From positions 754,741 through 818,740 of the forward strand of contig JAKBKY010000001.1 in assembly GCA_021832345.1 (NCBI GenBank): a DNA stretch of 64,000 nucleotides, in the 5' to 3' direction. Position numbers and translations under genes: made by a program. Origin of the DNA: a bacterium (GTDB lineage Bacteria; Vulcanimicrobiota; Vulcanimicrobiia; Vulcanimicrobiales; Vulcanimicrobiaceae). Positions 23,861 to 33,044 of this stretch are shown one piece after another; positions within the stretch are counted from its first letter, which is position 1; every line of letters starts with the position of its first letter. The notes under the pieces are model-generated. The model had not been told where the DNA came from. It worked only from the letters and a program-made list of their open reading frames with translations, and ran no database searches.

Positions 23861-24277
23861 TTAGCGGACGAACGGGATGGTGAGCGGGTAGCGGAACGCA
23901 CGCCCATCGTGCCCCGCGATCGCCGCTGCGACGGCGTATCCGCTGCTCGCTAGCGCGATGATGATGAGGATTGCCGGCAACGCAAAGACGAGGTCGCCGG
24001 CCCAGCGTTGTTCCAAAACCGACGGACTGGTCGCTAGTCGCGCAAAGAGCACGGCAAATCCGGCGTAGACGAGGGCGACGAGCAACGCCACGGTGGCCTG
24101 AAAGTTGAGGGCCGTCTTGGCGGCAGCCTCAACGTAGGTGCCGCTCTGCCGTCGGCGCAGGTAGAAGTAGAGCGGGATCGCCACGTTGGCAAAGGGGACG
24201 CTGGTCAGAATCAGCAGCCCCCCGAGATGAGCGTACATGGCGGCGTCGCGTTGCGATTGCGTCGGCAGAGATTGCAT
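23861..24277 (-). CDS. DUF4870-domain membrane protein
   Basis: A 138-residue protein with four hydrophobic segments. The N-terminal AAMYAHLGGLL, the PLYFYLRRRQSGTYVEAAAK segment and TALNFQATVALL are the hallmark of DUF4870 (Tic20-like) proteins: a small four-helix membrane domain with an amphipathic region between helices. Function in bacteria is not established. It lies 43 bases from the divergent FAD oxidoreductase. Confidence 0.82.
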   Translation of the reverse strand: MQSLPTQSQRDAAMYAHLGGLLILTSVPFANVAIPLYFYLRRRQSGTYVEAAAKTALNFQATVALLVALVYAGFAVLFARLATSPSVLEQRWAGDLVFALPAILIIIALASSGYAVAAAIAGHDGRAFRYPLTIPFVR

Positions 24278-24320
24278 CGAAGCGAAGTTTTGCGGCGGCG
24301 GCGGCGAACCTGCGCAGGCG

Positions 24321-25676
24321 ATGCAGACGAGCTACGATGTCTTGGTGGTCGGCGGCGGGAACGCCGGGTGTGCGGCGGCGCTGGCGGCCGCGCGCCACGG
24401 TGCGCGCACGCTGCTCGTCGAGCGCTACGGGTTCTTGGGTGGAACTGCGACGGCGGCCATGGTCGGCCCGTGGATGACCTTCCACTCATCCACGGAGCGT
24501 ATCGTGGGCGGCATCGCCGAGGAGATCGTCGAGCGGCTGCAGCGCATGGGTGCCTCGCCCGGCCATCTGCGCGATGCCTCGGACTACGTAGCGACGATCA
24601 CGCCCTTCGATCCGGAGGCCCACAAGGCGCTGCTCTTCGAGATGATGGATGAAGCGGGCGTGACGCTCTTGCTGCACGCCTACGTCTTGGATGCGCTCAT
24701 GGAAGGTGATCGCGTGGTGGGAGCGCGCTTTGCGACGGTCGGCGGCATGCGGGAGATCCGCGCGCAGACGACGATCGATGCAACCGCCGATGCACTGGTG
24801 GCGTTCTCAGCCGGCGTCGCCGTGCAACAGGGCGACGAGCGCGGGCGCGTGCAGCCGGCGAGCCTGATGTTTCGCTTGAGTCACGTGGACCTGGAGAAGA
24901 CCGCGCAGTACGTGCGCGCGCATCCGGACCAGATGCGCACCTCGCTTGCGCCGCAGGATCGGCAGGCCTCTAGTATCGATGCGGTGGCCGGGCTCTATGA
25001 GTTGTGGCAGGCGGCGCGCGATGCGGGTGAGGTCGACGTGCCGCGCGACCTGGTCTCGTTCTTCGCGACGCCTTATGCCGACGAAGTCACCGTGAACATG
25101 ACGCGCGTGACCGACATCGACCCGCTCGATCCTGACGATCTTACCCGCGCGGAGGTAGAGGCTCGTCGTCAGGCGATGCAGTTGGTGAGGTTCTTTTCCG
25201 AACGCGTCCCTGGGTTCGAGCACTCACGTTTGGCGGCGACGGGCACGCAGATCGGCGTTCGGGAGTCGCGGCGCATCGTCGGCCGCTACACGTTGACGCG
25301 CGATGACGTCTTGCAGGCACGCGCGTTCCCCGATGCGGTCGCGCGCAGCGCCTATCCGATCGATCTGCACGATCCCTCCGGCAGCGGCACGGTGACGCGC
25401 CGTTTGGCGCCCGGCAGAAGTTACGAGATTCCGTACCGCTGCATGGTGCCGCAGGATCGGCAAGGGTTGCTGGTCGCCGGGCGTTGCATCTCGACGACCC
25501 ATGAGGCGCTCGCCTCGACGCGGCTGACGCCCACCGTGATGACGCTCGGCCAGGCGGCGGGCACGGCAGCGGCGCTGGCGCCGCGCAACGAGCCGGTGGG
25601 TGAGATAGATACGGGTGTCCTCCGGGCTGCGCTGGAGGCGGATGGCGTGGATTTGCGGCGAACGGCCTCGGCATGA
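24321..25676 (+). CDS. FAD-dependent oxidoreductase (PF12831-type)
   Basis: A 451-residue flavoprotein. The N-terminal dinucleotide-binding motif is DVLVVGGGNAGCAAALAAAR, followed by LLVERYGFLGGTATAAMVGP, the signature of the FAD_oxidored family. The second FAD contact near the C-terminus reads GLLVAGRCISTTHEALASTR, then TVMTLGQAAGTAAALA. It opens a four-gene operon with 4-base overlaps in which kinase and NanE act on amino sugars, so it may oxidise a sugar or lactone in the same pathway; that is inference. ATG 24321 directly precedes the nucleotide-binding strand. Confidence 0.82.
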   Translation: MQTSYDVLVVGGGNAGCAAALAAARHGARTLLVERYGFLGGTATAAMVGPWMTFHSSTERIVGGIAEEIVERLQRMGASPGHLRDASDYVATITPFDPEAHKALLFEMMDEAGVTLLLHAYVLDALMEGDRVVGARFATVGGMREIRAQTTIDATADALVAFSAGVAVQQGDERGRVQPASLMFRLSHVDLEKTAQYVRAHPDQMRTSLAPQDRQASSIDAVAGLYELWQAARDAGEVDVPRDLVSFFATPYADEVTVNMTRVTDIDPLDPDDLTRAEVEARRQAMQLVRFFSERVPGFEHSRLAATGTQIGVRESRRIVGRYTLTRDDVLQARAFPDAVARSAYPIDLHDPSGSGTVTRRLAPGRSYEIPYRCMVPQDRQGLLVAGRCISTTHEALASTRLTPTVMTLGQAAGTAAALAPRNEPVGEIDTGVLRAALEADGVDLRRTASA

Positions 25677-25975
25677 ACGTAGCCTTCCAGATTGCTCGGG
25701 AGTACGGCGTGAAGATTGAGTTTGCCGACCTTGGGGAGTGGGGCGTCGACGAACTGCGTTCCGAGTACGATCCCGATGTGCCGGCGATTCGGTTGAATGC
25801 CCGCATCGTCGAAGCCCTTCCGCTCGCCGACGTCGGCGAGTTCATCATGCTGGCGGTCGGGCACGAGATCTACCACCATCGCGAACGCATCGGCGAGATC
25901 GAGCGTCTGCCCGATCGCCCCGCGCGCGAGGTCGCGGCCAATGACTTCGCGCGCCGGCTCCTGCCCGATACGTGA
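25673..25975 (+). CDS. Minimal ImmA/IrrE-type zinc metallopeptidase-like protein
   Basis: Only 100 residues. HEIYHH gives the HExxH zinc motif (about residue 63), and REVAANDFARRLLPD downstream supplies the third ligand glutamate in the ExxANxFAxxLLxP pattern of ImmA/IrrE (DUF955) peptidases. These usually cleave repressors and carry an HTH or larger body, absent here. The N-terminus (AREYGVKIEFADLGEWGVDE) fits the strand before the core. It is embedded between oxidoreductase and kinase with ATGA and GTGA overlaps, an unusual setting for this family. Confidence 0.72.
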   Translation: MNVAFQIAREYGVKIEFADLGEWGVDELRSEYDPDVPAIRLNARIVEALPLADVGEFIMLAVGHEIYHHRERIGEIERLPDRPAREVAANDFARRLLPDT

Positions 25976-26907
25976 GCCGCTACTTTGCCGGTATCGACGG
26001 CGGACAAAGCCGCACCCAGGCAGTCATCGGGGATGAGCGCGGGCGCATCCTAGGGCGTGGCGCCGGCGGCCCGGCGGACGAGATGGGAGAGGCGGCCGGC
26101 TCGACTCGCTTGAGTGCTGCCCTAGCCGAGGCCGTTGCCGATGCCGTCGCGCAGGCCTGCCTGCCTGCCGAGACGAGCTTCGAGGGCGTCGTGGCGGGGG
26201 TCAGCGGGTTCGACGGCGCTCCGCTGGGAGAGGCGCCGAGCCTACCGGCCGCGCGCTGCACCTTGTTGCACGACGCGCCGATCGCGCAGGCGGGGGCGTT
26301 CGCCGGCCGGCCCGGCATCGTCGTCATCGCGGGGACGGGGTGCGCGGCCTATGGGGTGGACCCTCGCGGCGAGAGCGTGACCGTCGGCGGGTGGGGCTAC
26401 CTTTTGGGGGATGAAGGCAGCGGCTTCTGGATCGCGGCGCAGGCGTTGCGTGAAGCGATGCGGGCCGAGGATGAAGGGCGCGCCGATCACCCGTTTGCGG
26501 TGGCGGCGCGGCAACGCTTTCCGGTCGCCTCGCTCCGCAGCGTGGTGCGCGATCTCTCTGCCGGGCGAATCCCTCGCAGCAGCCTCGCGGCGCTGGCGCA
26601 GCCGATCTTGGGGCTGGCGATGGAGAGCGAGCCGGACGCGGCTCAGATCGCCGATGAGGCCGCGGCGCATCTGGCCTCCTTGGCGCTGCGCACCGCCTTG
26701 CGCCTGGAGTGGCTGGAGGCGCCGGTCGCCTTCGTGGGCGGCCTCATGGGGAACGCTTGGTTCTCCGAACTGCTCGATGCGACGCTGACCGATCTCTCCT
26801 TCCCGGTGCGGCGAACCGCGCCCGTCTACGAACCGGCAGTCGGGGCGCTGCTGCTGGCCTACCGTCAGGCCGGCCTGAACCCTGATCGCATCGAATCCCC
26901 GGCATGA
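25972..26907 (+). CDS. BadF/BadG-type N-acetylglucosamine kinase-like ATPase
   Basis: A 311-residue ASKHA-fold kinase. The phosphate-1 loop is FAGIDGGQSRTQAVI, the phosphate-2 region IVVIAGTGCAAYGV, and VGGWGYLLGDEGSG is the signature of eukaryotic-type GlcNAc kinases in the BadF family. The adenosine region is APVAFVGGLMGNAWF. It would phosphorylate GlcNAc, ManNAc or a related amino sugar in the cytoplasm. The GTG start overlaps the upstream stop, and its own stop overlaps NanE. Confidence 0.82.
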   Translation: MSRYFAGIDGGQSRTQAVIGDERGRILGRGAGGPADEMGEAAGSTRLSAALAEAVADAVAQACLPAETSFEGVVAGVSGFDGAPLGEAPSLPAARCTLLHDAPIAQAGAFAGRPGIVVIAGTGCAAYGVDPRGESVTVGGWGYLLGDEGSGFWIAAQALREAMRAEDEGRADHPFAVAARQRFPVASLRSVVRDLSAGRIPRSSLAALAQPILGLAMESEPDAAQIADEAAAHLASLALRTALRLEWLEAPVAFVGGLMGNAWFSELLDATLTDLSFPVRRTAPVYEPAVGALLLAYRQAGLNPDRIESPA

Positions 26908-27581
26908 CCCTCCTGCAGCGCTGGCGAGGCGGCTTGATCGTCTCGGTGCAGGCGGCGGCTGGCTCACCGCTCGACGAGCCCGTCGTCCTCGCGGCGTTGG
27001 CGAGCGCCGCCGAACAGGGCGGCGCGGTCGGTCTGCGGATGGCGGGCGTCGAGAACATCGTGGCCGCGCGGCGGCGGACGAAGCTGCCGATGATCGGTCT
27101 GATCAAGCGCCGCGTCGAGGGTTTTGAGCCGTATATTACGCCGGCGCTTGCGGATGTCGCGGCGTTGCTGGCGGTAGGAGTCGAGGTCATCGCGGTCGAT
27201 GCGACCGCGCGAGCGCGTCCTGACGGATCGAGCGTCGCGCAGATCATCGCGGCGATCTGTGCCGGCGGAGCGCTCGCCATGGCCGACTGCGCACGTGCGG
27301 AGGATGGGCTGTGCGCCTACGCGGCAGGCGCGCAGATCCTCGCCACGACGCTCTGCGGCTACACGCCCGGTACGCAGGGAACAGCGCTGCCGGCGTACGG
27401 CCTGCTCGCCGAACTGCGCGAACTCGAGACGTTCCTCATCTGCGAGGGCGGCCTGCATGCCCCCCAAGACGTGCGCCGGGCTATGGCTGCCCATGCAGAC
27501 GCGGTTGTCGTCGGCACCGCGCTGACCGATATCTCATGGAGAGTCAGAGAGTTTGCCGCCGCCGCCGCCGCAACCATCTAG
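26904..27581 (+). CDS. nanE: N-acetylmannosamine-6-phosphate 2-epimerase
   Basis: A 225-residue TIM-barrel enzyme converting ManNAc-6-P to GlcNAc-6-P in sialic acid and amino-sugar catabolism. GGLIVSVQAAAGSPL starts the barrel, AAEQGGAVGLRMAGVENI is the family signature, PMIGLIKR holds the catalytic lysine, and VEVIAVDATARARPDG gives the next active-site strand. CGYTP and ICEGGLHAPQDVRRAM close the phosphate site. No sialic acid lyase, nagA or nagB is nearby, so the pathway may start from ManNAc or be split. Last gene of the operon. Confidence 0.85.
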   Translation: MTLLQRWRGGLIVSVQAAAGSPLDEPVVLAALASAAEQGGAVGLRMAGVENIVAARRRTKLPMIGLIKRRVEGFEPYITPALADVAALLAVGVEVIAVDATARARPDGSSVAQIIAAICAGGALAMADCARAEDGLCAYAAGAQILATTLCGYTPGTQGTALPAYGLLAELRELETFLICEGGLHAPQDVRRAMAAHADAVVVGTALTDISWRVREFAAAAAATI

Positions 27582-27611
27582 AGGTGCCGGGCGATGCGTT
27601 GCTCGCGCGAC

Positions 27612-29276
27612 CTATACCGTTGCGGTGAGTCCCGCATGTGCCGCAGGCATCCCGCGTTCGAGGATGGCGTCGAGGTCGCTGCCGCGAGGAAGCGTGCCCA
27701 GGGTGTACCCCCACTCTCCCGCAATGCGTGAGGCGATAAAGGCGTCGGCCAGTGGCGCGGAGGTACGCATCAGGAGCGCAGCCTGCCAGAGGAGGGCGAG
27801 CCGTTCGACGACGGCGCGCGCGCGACCCTCGAGCTGTTCGGGGTCACCTCGCAGTTCGCGTTCGAGTGCTGCCACTGCTTTGGCGATGCGGGGATCTGCA
27901 GCGGCGGGGGCCATTTCGCTCTGCCAAGCGTCGACGATCTGTGGTTGCTTGCGCAGAATGCGCAGCACGTCGAGGGCATTGACGGTGCCCGAGCCCTCCC
28001 AAACGGAGTTGACCGGCGCTTCGCGGTAGAGGCGAGGCAGGCCGGATTCTTCAACGTAGCCGTTGCCGCCTAAACATTCGAGCGCCTCGCCGATGGCGAC
28101 CGGCGCACGCTTGCAGACGTAGTACTTGCCGACGGCGGTGCCGAGACGTTTGAGTGCGGTCGCATGCGGGTCGCCGCCGGCACTCCTGTCGACGGCGTTC
28201 GCCAGACGCAGAAAGAGCGCCGTTGCGGCCTCGGATTCGAGCGTGAGATCGGCCAGGACGTTGCGCATCAGCGGCTGCTCGATGAGCGGCTTGCCGAAGG
28301 CGCTCCGATAGCGCGTATGGTGCAGTGCCTGCGCGAGCGCCCAGCGCATCAGCGCCGAGGATCCGATGAGGCAGTCCAGGCGCGTGTGGTTGATCATCTC
28401 GGCGATGGTTGGAACCCCACGCCCCGGTGCACCGACGCGCCACGCCAGCGACCCGTCGAACTCCATCTCGCTCGATGCGTTGGAGCGATTCCCGAGTTTG
28501 TCTTTGAGGCGTTGGAGCTGGATTCCGTTGCGGCTGCCGTCAGGGAGGATGCGCGGCATGAGAAAGCACGTGAGCCCTTCGTCGGTCTGCGCGAGCGTGA
28601 GGAACGCGTCGCTCATCGGTGCAGAGCAGAACCATTTGTGCCCGACGAGGCGATAGAGGTCACCCTCTGCTCCGCTTTCGACGAAGGTGGCGCGCGTGGT
28701 GTTGGCGCGCACGTCGGAGCCGCCTTGCTTTTCGGTCATCGCCATGCCGCAGAGCACTCCGAACTTTTCGGCAGCCGGCAGGGAGCGTTGGTCATAGCAG
28801 GCAGCCGCGAGCATGGGCTCCCACAGGCGGGCCAGTCGCGGCTCGGCGCGAAGGGCCGCAACGGAGGCGTAGGTCATCGAGATCGGGCAGCCGTGCCCGG
28901 CTTCGACCTGCGACCAGATGTAGAACTTCGCAGCGCGCAGCAGATGAGCGTGCGCAGATGGGTTACGCCAGGGGGCCGCGTGCAGGCCGAAGGCCGTTGC
29001 GTGTTCCATCAGGCGATGGTACGACGGATGGTAGACCACCTCGTCGAGGCGGTTGCCGAAACGGTCGTGCGTTCGCAGCTCAGGCGGATAGGCGTTGGCA
29101 TCGAACCCGAGCGCGAGCGTCTCTGCTTGGCCCGCGAGTTTACCGAGCGCTGTGAGTTCGTCCGTGGGCGCACCGGGGGCTTCTCGCAAGATGCCGGTAG
29201 CCAGCCCCCGGTCGGTCTCAAAGAGATCGATCCCCTCTAAGGGCGGCGGTTGATTGCTCACCTCATGTGTCGTCAT
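27612..29276 (-). CDS. aidB: AidB-like acyl-CoA dehydrogenase
   Basis: A 554-residue flavoprotein of the acyl-CoA dehydrogenase fold. CGMAMTEKQGGSDVRANTTR is the FAD/substrate motif of the AidB branch, and ECLGGNGYVEESGLPRLYRE is the C-terminal signature, with EGSGTVNALDVLR at the active-site region. Its length and the N-terminal extension (FETDRGLATGILREAPGAP) match AidB, linked in E. coli to the adaptive response to alkylation, where it binds DNA and destroys alkylating agents. The start at ATG 29276 lies within the end of the MFS gene (14-base overlap), so the two are coupled. Confidence 0.85.
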   Translation of the reverse strand: MTTHEVSNQPPPLEGIDLFETDRGLATGILREAPGAPTDELTALGKLAGQAETLALGFDANAYPPELRTHDRFGNRLDEVVYHPSYHRLMEHATAFGLHAAPWRNPSAHAHLLRAAKFYIWSQVEAGHGCPISMTYASVAALRAEPRLARLWEPMLAAACYDQRSLPAAEKFGVLCGMAMTEKQGGSDVRANTTRATFVESGAEGDLYRLVGHKWFCSAPMSDAFLTLAQTDEGLTCFLMPRILPDGSRNGIQLQRLKDKLGNRSNASSEMEFDGSLAWRVGAPGRGVPTIAEMINHTRLDCLIGSSALMRWALAQALHHTRYRSAFGKPLIEQPLMRNVLADLTLESEAATALFLRLANAVDRSAGGDPHATALKRLGTAVGKYYVCKRAPVAIGEALECLGGNGYVEESGLPRLYREAPVNSVWEGSGTVNALDVLRILRKQPQIVDAWQSEMAPAAADPRIAKAVAALERELRGDPEQLEGRARAVVERLALLWQAALLMRTSAPLADAFIASRIAGEWGYTLGTLPRGSDLDAILERGMPAAHAGLTATV

Positions 29277-30702
29277 AGTTGCAAGCTTCGACGCTGTGCG
29301 GTCCAGATGCTTTCTGCTCCACCGCCCGCGCGTTGCTCGCTTCAGCGTGTCGAGCCGCAAGCGTACCGGCCAGCGCTAAGGCCAGCAAGGCCACGGCAGA
29401 GAACGTCAGATAGGCTGCGCGGTACCCGAGCAGCTCGTTGCTTGCAGCGTTCATGATTCCCCCTGCAAGCGAGCTGCCGAGAATCTGCCCGATGATGAGC
29501 ATCTGGCTCAAGAGTCCCACGGCGGTTGCGCGGAACGGCGTTGCGACCGCGGTGGTAACGATGTAGCGCGTCGGCGCGCCGAGCAGCGCGCCGAATCCGG
29601 CGCCGGCGACGAGCATGGCGAGAATCGCCAGCGGCAGCGAACCGAAGCCGAGCGCAAAGATCAGTAAGCCGGCTTCCGTGAAAAGCGCGCCCGTGAGCAG
29701 GACGTCGCGGCTACCGATGCGGTCAAGGGCGCGTCCTGAGATGGGGATGATCGTGACGAAGGCGAGCGCCCCGAGCGCCGCAATGCCGCCGGCCGTCGCG
29801 TAGCTTAATCCTTGCGCACCGACGAGGACCGTCGGCACGAAGAAGAGCGAGCCTTCGAGGATACCGATCAGTAGCTCCAGGCCGTAGGTCTTGGCCAGTT
29901 GCGGCGTCGCGAAGATCGAGAGCGGAACGACCGGGTTACGCGAGCGTCGTTCTTGTTGCACGAAACCGCCCAGCAGCACGATGCCCAGGAGGATCGGGAT
30001 CGGCGCGATGCTTTGGATGCCGAACATCAGGGCCAAGAGCCCACCGGCAAGCAGCGTCAGGCCCCCGATGTCCAGTGGTCCGCGAGCGTGGGCGGCGCGG
30101 TTGGGGACGTGGGTGCGCGCCAAGACGAGCACGGTTGCGGCGAGCGGGAAGTTGAGGATAAAGATCCAGCGCCACGAGAGCAGGTGGGTGATCAGCCCGC
30201 CGAATGCCGGGCCGATAATGGCGGCTACTCCCCAGGTTGCCGCGACGATGCCCAGTGCTGCACCGCGGCGCTCGCTTGGAACGACATCGCCGATCGTGGC
30301 GGTCGCTACCGGGAAGATGCCGCCGGCGCCAAGCGCCTGGATCGCGCGGGCCAGGAGAAAGACGGGATAGTTCGGGGCAAAGACGGCGGCTAGCGACCCT
30401 AGCGCAAAGACGGTGATGCAGGTCATGTAGATCGGGCGGCGTCCAAGCCGATCTGCCAAGGTTGCCGCCACCGCGATGGAGACGATGGTGACGAGCAGGT
30501 AGATGGTGAAGATCCACGCCAAGTTGCCGTCGGCGATCGAGAACTGTTTGCCGATCGCCGGCAAGGCCGGCGAGAGGACTCCCAGATCCAAGGCGCCGGC
30601 AAACACGCCAAGGCCGAGCGTCAAGAGGAGGGGGAGCGTCGAGCGGTCGACGCGATGACCCGCGAGTTCGGTGGAGCCTTTGCTCGTGGCTGGGCTAGGC
30701 AA
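29263..30702 (-). CDS. MFS transporter (drug:H+ antiporter type)
   Basis: A 479-residue inner-membrane protein with about 12 to 14 helices. The loop 2-3 motif reads ATLADRLGRRPIYM and motif C-like GVAAIIGPAFGGLI follows helix 5. SWRWIFILNFPLA is typical of DHA2 exporters. The likely start is TTG at 30702, overlapping the ctaB stop by 8 bases; no better start exists before the first helix (STLPLLLTLGLGVFAG). Probably exports a drug or metabolite; substrate unknown. It sits between heme A synthesis genes and aidB in one minus-strand run. Confidence 0.83.
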   Translation of the reverse strand: MPSPATSKGSTELAGHRVDRSTLPLLLTLGLGVFAGALDLGVLSPALPAIGKQFSIADGNLAWIFTIYLLVTIVSIAVAATLADRLGRRPIYMTCITVFALGSLAAVFAPNYPVFLLARAIQALGAGGIFPVATATIGDVVPSERRGAALGIVAATWGVAAIIGPAFGGLITHLLSWRWIFILNFPLAATVLVLARTHVPNRAAHARGPLDIGGLTLLAGGLLALMFGIQSIAPIPILLGIVLLGGFVQQERRSRNPVVPLSIFATPQLAKTYGLELLIGILEGSLFFVPTVLVGAQGLSYATAGGIAALGALAFVTIIPISGRALDRIGSRDVLLTGALFTEAGLLIFALGFGSLPLAILAMLVAGAGFGALLGAPTRYIVTTAVATPFRATAVGLLSQMLIIGQILGSSLAGGIMNAASNELLGYRAAYLTFSAVALLALALAGTLAARHAEASNARAVEQKASGPHSVEACNYDDT

Positions 30703-31618
30703 CGATGCGATCCACAACCATCGCCAGGCACATGAGGGCCAGATAGGCCAGCGAGAAGGTGAAGAGTTTGCGTGCCCAGGCGTTGCCGGTATCGCGCAGC
30801 GTTCGGAGAGCGTCGAACAGAAAGATGCCGCCCAACACGGCGGCTGCAGCAAAGTAGAGTGCGCCCATCACATGGAGCGGATAGAGCGCAAGCGAGGCCG
30901 CAACCAGGACGACGCTGTAGGAGAGGATCTCGCGGCGAGTGCGCGCTTCACCGCTGACGTTGGGGAGCATCGGGATATTGGCTTTGTCGTAATCCGTCTC
31001 CGCAACCAGGGCCAATGACCAAAAATGCGGGGGCGTCCAGAGAAAGATCAGCGCAAAGAGGGCCAGGGCGGGTGCGCCGATCGTATGCGTTACGGCAGCC
31101 CAGCCGACCAGCGGCGGAACGGCGCCGGCCGCTCCGCCGATCACGATGTTGAGCGGTGTCAGACGTTTGAGCCACATCGTGTAGATTGCGACGTAGTACA
31201 CATTGCCCGCAAGCGACAGCCAAGCCGCCGGCGGATTGACGAGTGTATAGAAGATCGCAAAGCCGAGCGTTCCGATGACCACGGCATAGATCGTCGCGGC
31301 GCGAATCGAGATGCGTCCTTGCGGAATCGGACGCAGTTGCGTGCGCCGCATGATCGCGTCGATGTCCGCATCGTAGACGCAGTTGAGCGCTCCGCCCGAC
31401 GCGGCTGTGAGCGCGCCGCCGAGTAGCGTCCAGAGCAGAAGCGCAGGTGCCGGAAGCCCGCGCTGCGCCATCACCATCGCGGCCACCGTGGTGATCAGCA
31501 GCAGCGTGATGATGCGCGGTTTGGAGAGTTCATAGTAGTCGGCGAGAATATCCGCAGCGTAGCGCGATCCCGGCGTCGGAACGCCCGGCGCGTCGAGGCG
31601 ATCCAGCATCGACCTCAT
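30695..31618 (-). CDS. ctaB: Protoheme IX farnesyltransferase
   Basis: A 307-residue UbiA-superfamily membrane enzyme that farnesylates heme b to heme o. The first aspartate-rich motif is NCVYDADIDAIMRRT, followed by RPIPQGRIS. The second region is FLWTPPHFWSLAL, then DYDKANIPMLPNV, both diagnostic of COX10/CyoE. Nine hydrophobic segments are visible. ATGA overlap with ctaA upstream shows translational coupling. The terminal oxidase genes themselves are outside the window. Confidence 0.93.
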   Translation of the reverse strand: MRSMLDRLDAPGVPTPGSRYAADILADYYELSKPRIITLLLITTVAAMVMAQRGLPAPALLLWTLLGGALTAASGGALNCVYDADIDAIMRRTQLRPIPQGRISIRAATIYAVVIGTLGFAIFYTLVNPPAAWLSLAGNVYYVAIYTMWLKRLTPLNIVIGGAAGAVPPLVGWAAVTHTIGAPALALFALIFLWTPPHFWSLALVAETDYDKANIPMLPNVSGEARTRREILSYSVVLVAASLALYPLHVMGALYFAAAAVLGGIFLFDALRTLRDTGNAWARKLFTFSLAYLALMCLAMVVDRIVA

Positions 31619-32520
31619 GAAGCCGTAAGGGTCTGCGAGGGCGTGACGGCCGGTGCCTCATCGGCGACGGCAAAGAACGTCGCTGCCGAAAATGCGAGGA
31701 AGAGTAAGGCCGCGTTGCCCGCGTGCGCTTCACGCAGATCCATCGGCAGCCGGAGCACGACGTTGAGGAACCCGAGGAGCACTTGCACGAAGACGAGCAC
31801 GACGCCGATGGTCATGGCTGCCTGGACGCGCTTACCGGCATGGTAGACGAACGCTGCCGTGACGCCGGTCACGCTCGCCACGAGCGTGACTGCCGCGAAG
31901 GCACGGTGGAGCATCTGAACCATCTCACCCGGCGTGTATACGCCAATGTTGCCGGCGCATCCCGGAATGGAGAGGCATGCCAGGCCCGCGCCGCTCGAAC
32001 TGACGTACGCGCCCACGCACATCGTCGCGAGGGCGATCGTTGCGACACCGAGTGGAATCCAGACCGGAAAGCCATTATGTTCGCGCGGTTGCACGGCGCT
32101 CTCGTCGGCGAAGACCGCGATTGCGACCAGCCCGGCGGTGAACGCCATGGCCGTTGCCCAGTGGAGCATGACCGAGAGCGGGCTATTCTGCAAGCGTACG
32201 GTTGCCGCGCCTAGGAGCACTTGGACGATGAAGAGCGCGCCGACGGTGAAGACCGTGGGTGTCAAGGACGGGTTACGGCGTCGCAGCCGCCAGGCCGCAA
32301 CGATGACGATCAGGACCACCGGCGCGATCGCGAATGCGAAGAGGCGATGGAGCCACTCCCAAATCGTTCCATCCGCAAACGAGGGAATGAGTTTCCCATG
32401 GCAGAGCGGCCAGCCCGGGCAGGTCATCCCTGCGCCGTTGATCCGCGTCCAGCTACCGAGGAGAACGGTCCCGAAGGCCAAGGCAATCGCGACCAGTGCC
32501 ATGCGCCGCAAACTTCTCAT
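31615..32520 (-). CDS. ctaA: Heme A synthase
   Basis: A 301-residue membrane protein of the COX15/CtaA family, converting heme o to heme a. It has eight hydrophobic helices in two four-helix halves. The two cysteine pairs lie in extracellular loops: CPGWPLC in the first half and CLSIPGC in the second. The heme-ligand histidines are visible in WLHRLFAFAI and MLHRAFAAVT, with MLHWATAMAF and REAHAGNAALL completing the four. It heads the ctaA-ctaB-MFS-aidB run. Confidence 0.93.
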   Translation of the reverse strand: MRSLRRMALVAIALAFGTVLLGSWTRINGAGMTCPGWPLCHGKLIPSFADGTIWEWLHRLFAFAIAPVVLIVIVAAWRLRRRNPSLTPTVFTVGALFIVQVLLGAATVRLQNSPLSVMLHWATAMAFTAGLVAIAVFADESAVQPREHNGFPVWIPLGVATIALATMCVGAYVSSSGAGLACLSIPGCAGNIGVYTPGEMVQMLHRAFAAVTLVASVTGVTAAFVYHAGKRVQAAMTIGVVLVFVQVLLGFLNVVLRLPMDLREAHAGNAALLFLAFSAATFFAVADEAPAVTPSQTLTAS

Positions 32521-32612
32521 GAGGTTCTAAGTGTACGGGGGATGGCGGCGGTTGCCTTTTCAGCGGCAGTACGAGCGGGGGGCGGCGCCCCGCGCGCGAA
32601 TCCCGTGCGACC

Positions 32613-33044
32613 GTGAGACGTTGGCTGGTGCTGGCGGCGCTGCTGGCGCTGGCCGGATGTCGTGAAGTACGCGTAAAGACCTTCACCCAGGGGACGACGA
32701 CCGTTCTTGGCGGCGACCAGGTTGCGGTCGTTCGCAGTGAGCGCGGCTTGCGCCGTTATGGCCTCCGTGCTCCCATCGACTTTCGCGGCGAGTTCGGGGT
32801 TATTTTGTTGATGGGTCCACACACGCGTTCGGGATTCAAGCAGATCATCGAGTCCATCCGCGCGACCGAACGTCGCGTGCGCGTCGTGGCATTTGAGGAT
32901 CCTCCGGCTAATGGCGGCGAACCGTCGAATCCGTACCGGACGTACACGTTGTGGATCATCCCCAACACCGTCTATCGCCCCGGCATCCGCGTCAAGGTGG
33001 TCACTCCGGGAAACGATCCGATCGCGTCGACGGTGCTGCCGTGA
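32613..33044 (+). CDS. Small lipoprotein, PrcB-like fold possible
   Basis: A 143-residue protein starting at GTG with a signal peptide and lipobox (LALAGC). The mature part contains DFRGEFGVILLMGPHTRSG and IIPNTVYRPGIRVKVV. A beta-rich domain with the D-F-V-I-G-TGGY-like layout resembles protease-complex PrcB C-terminal domains, but I am not sure. Its GTGA stop overlap couples it to the GH130-type gene. The upstream gap to ctaA (92 bases) must hold two divergent promoters. Confidence 0.6.
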   Translation: MRRWLVLAALLALAGCREVRVKTFTQGTTTVLGGDQVAVVRSERGLRRYGLRAPIDFRGEFGVILLMGPHTRSGFKQIIESIRATERRVRVVAFEDPPANGGEPSNPYRTYTLWIIPNTVYRPGIRVKVVTPGNDPIASTVLP

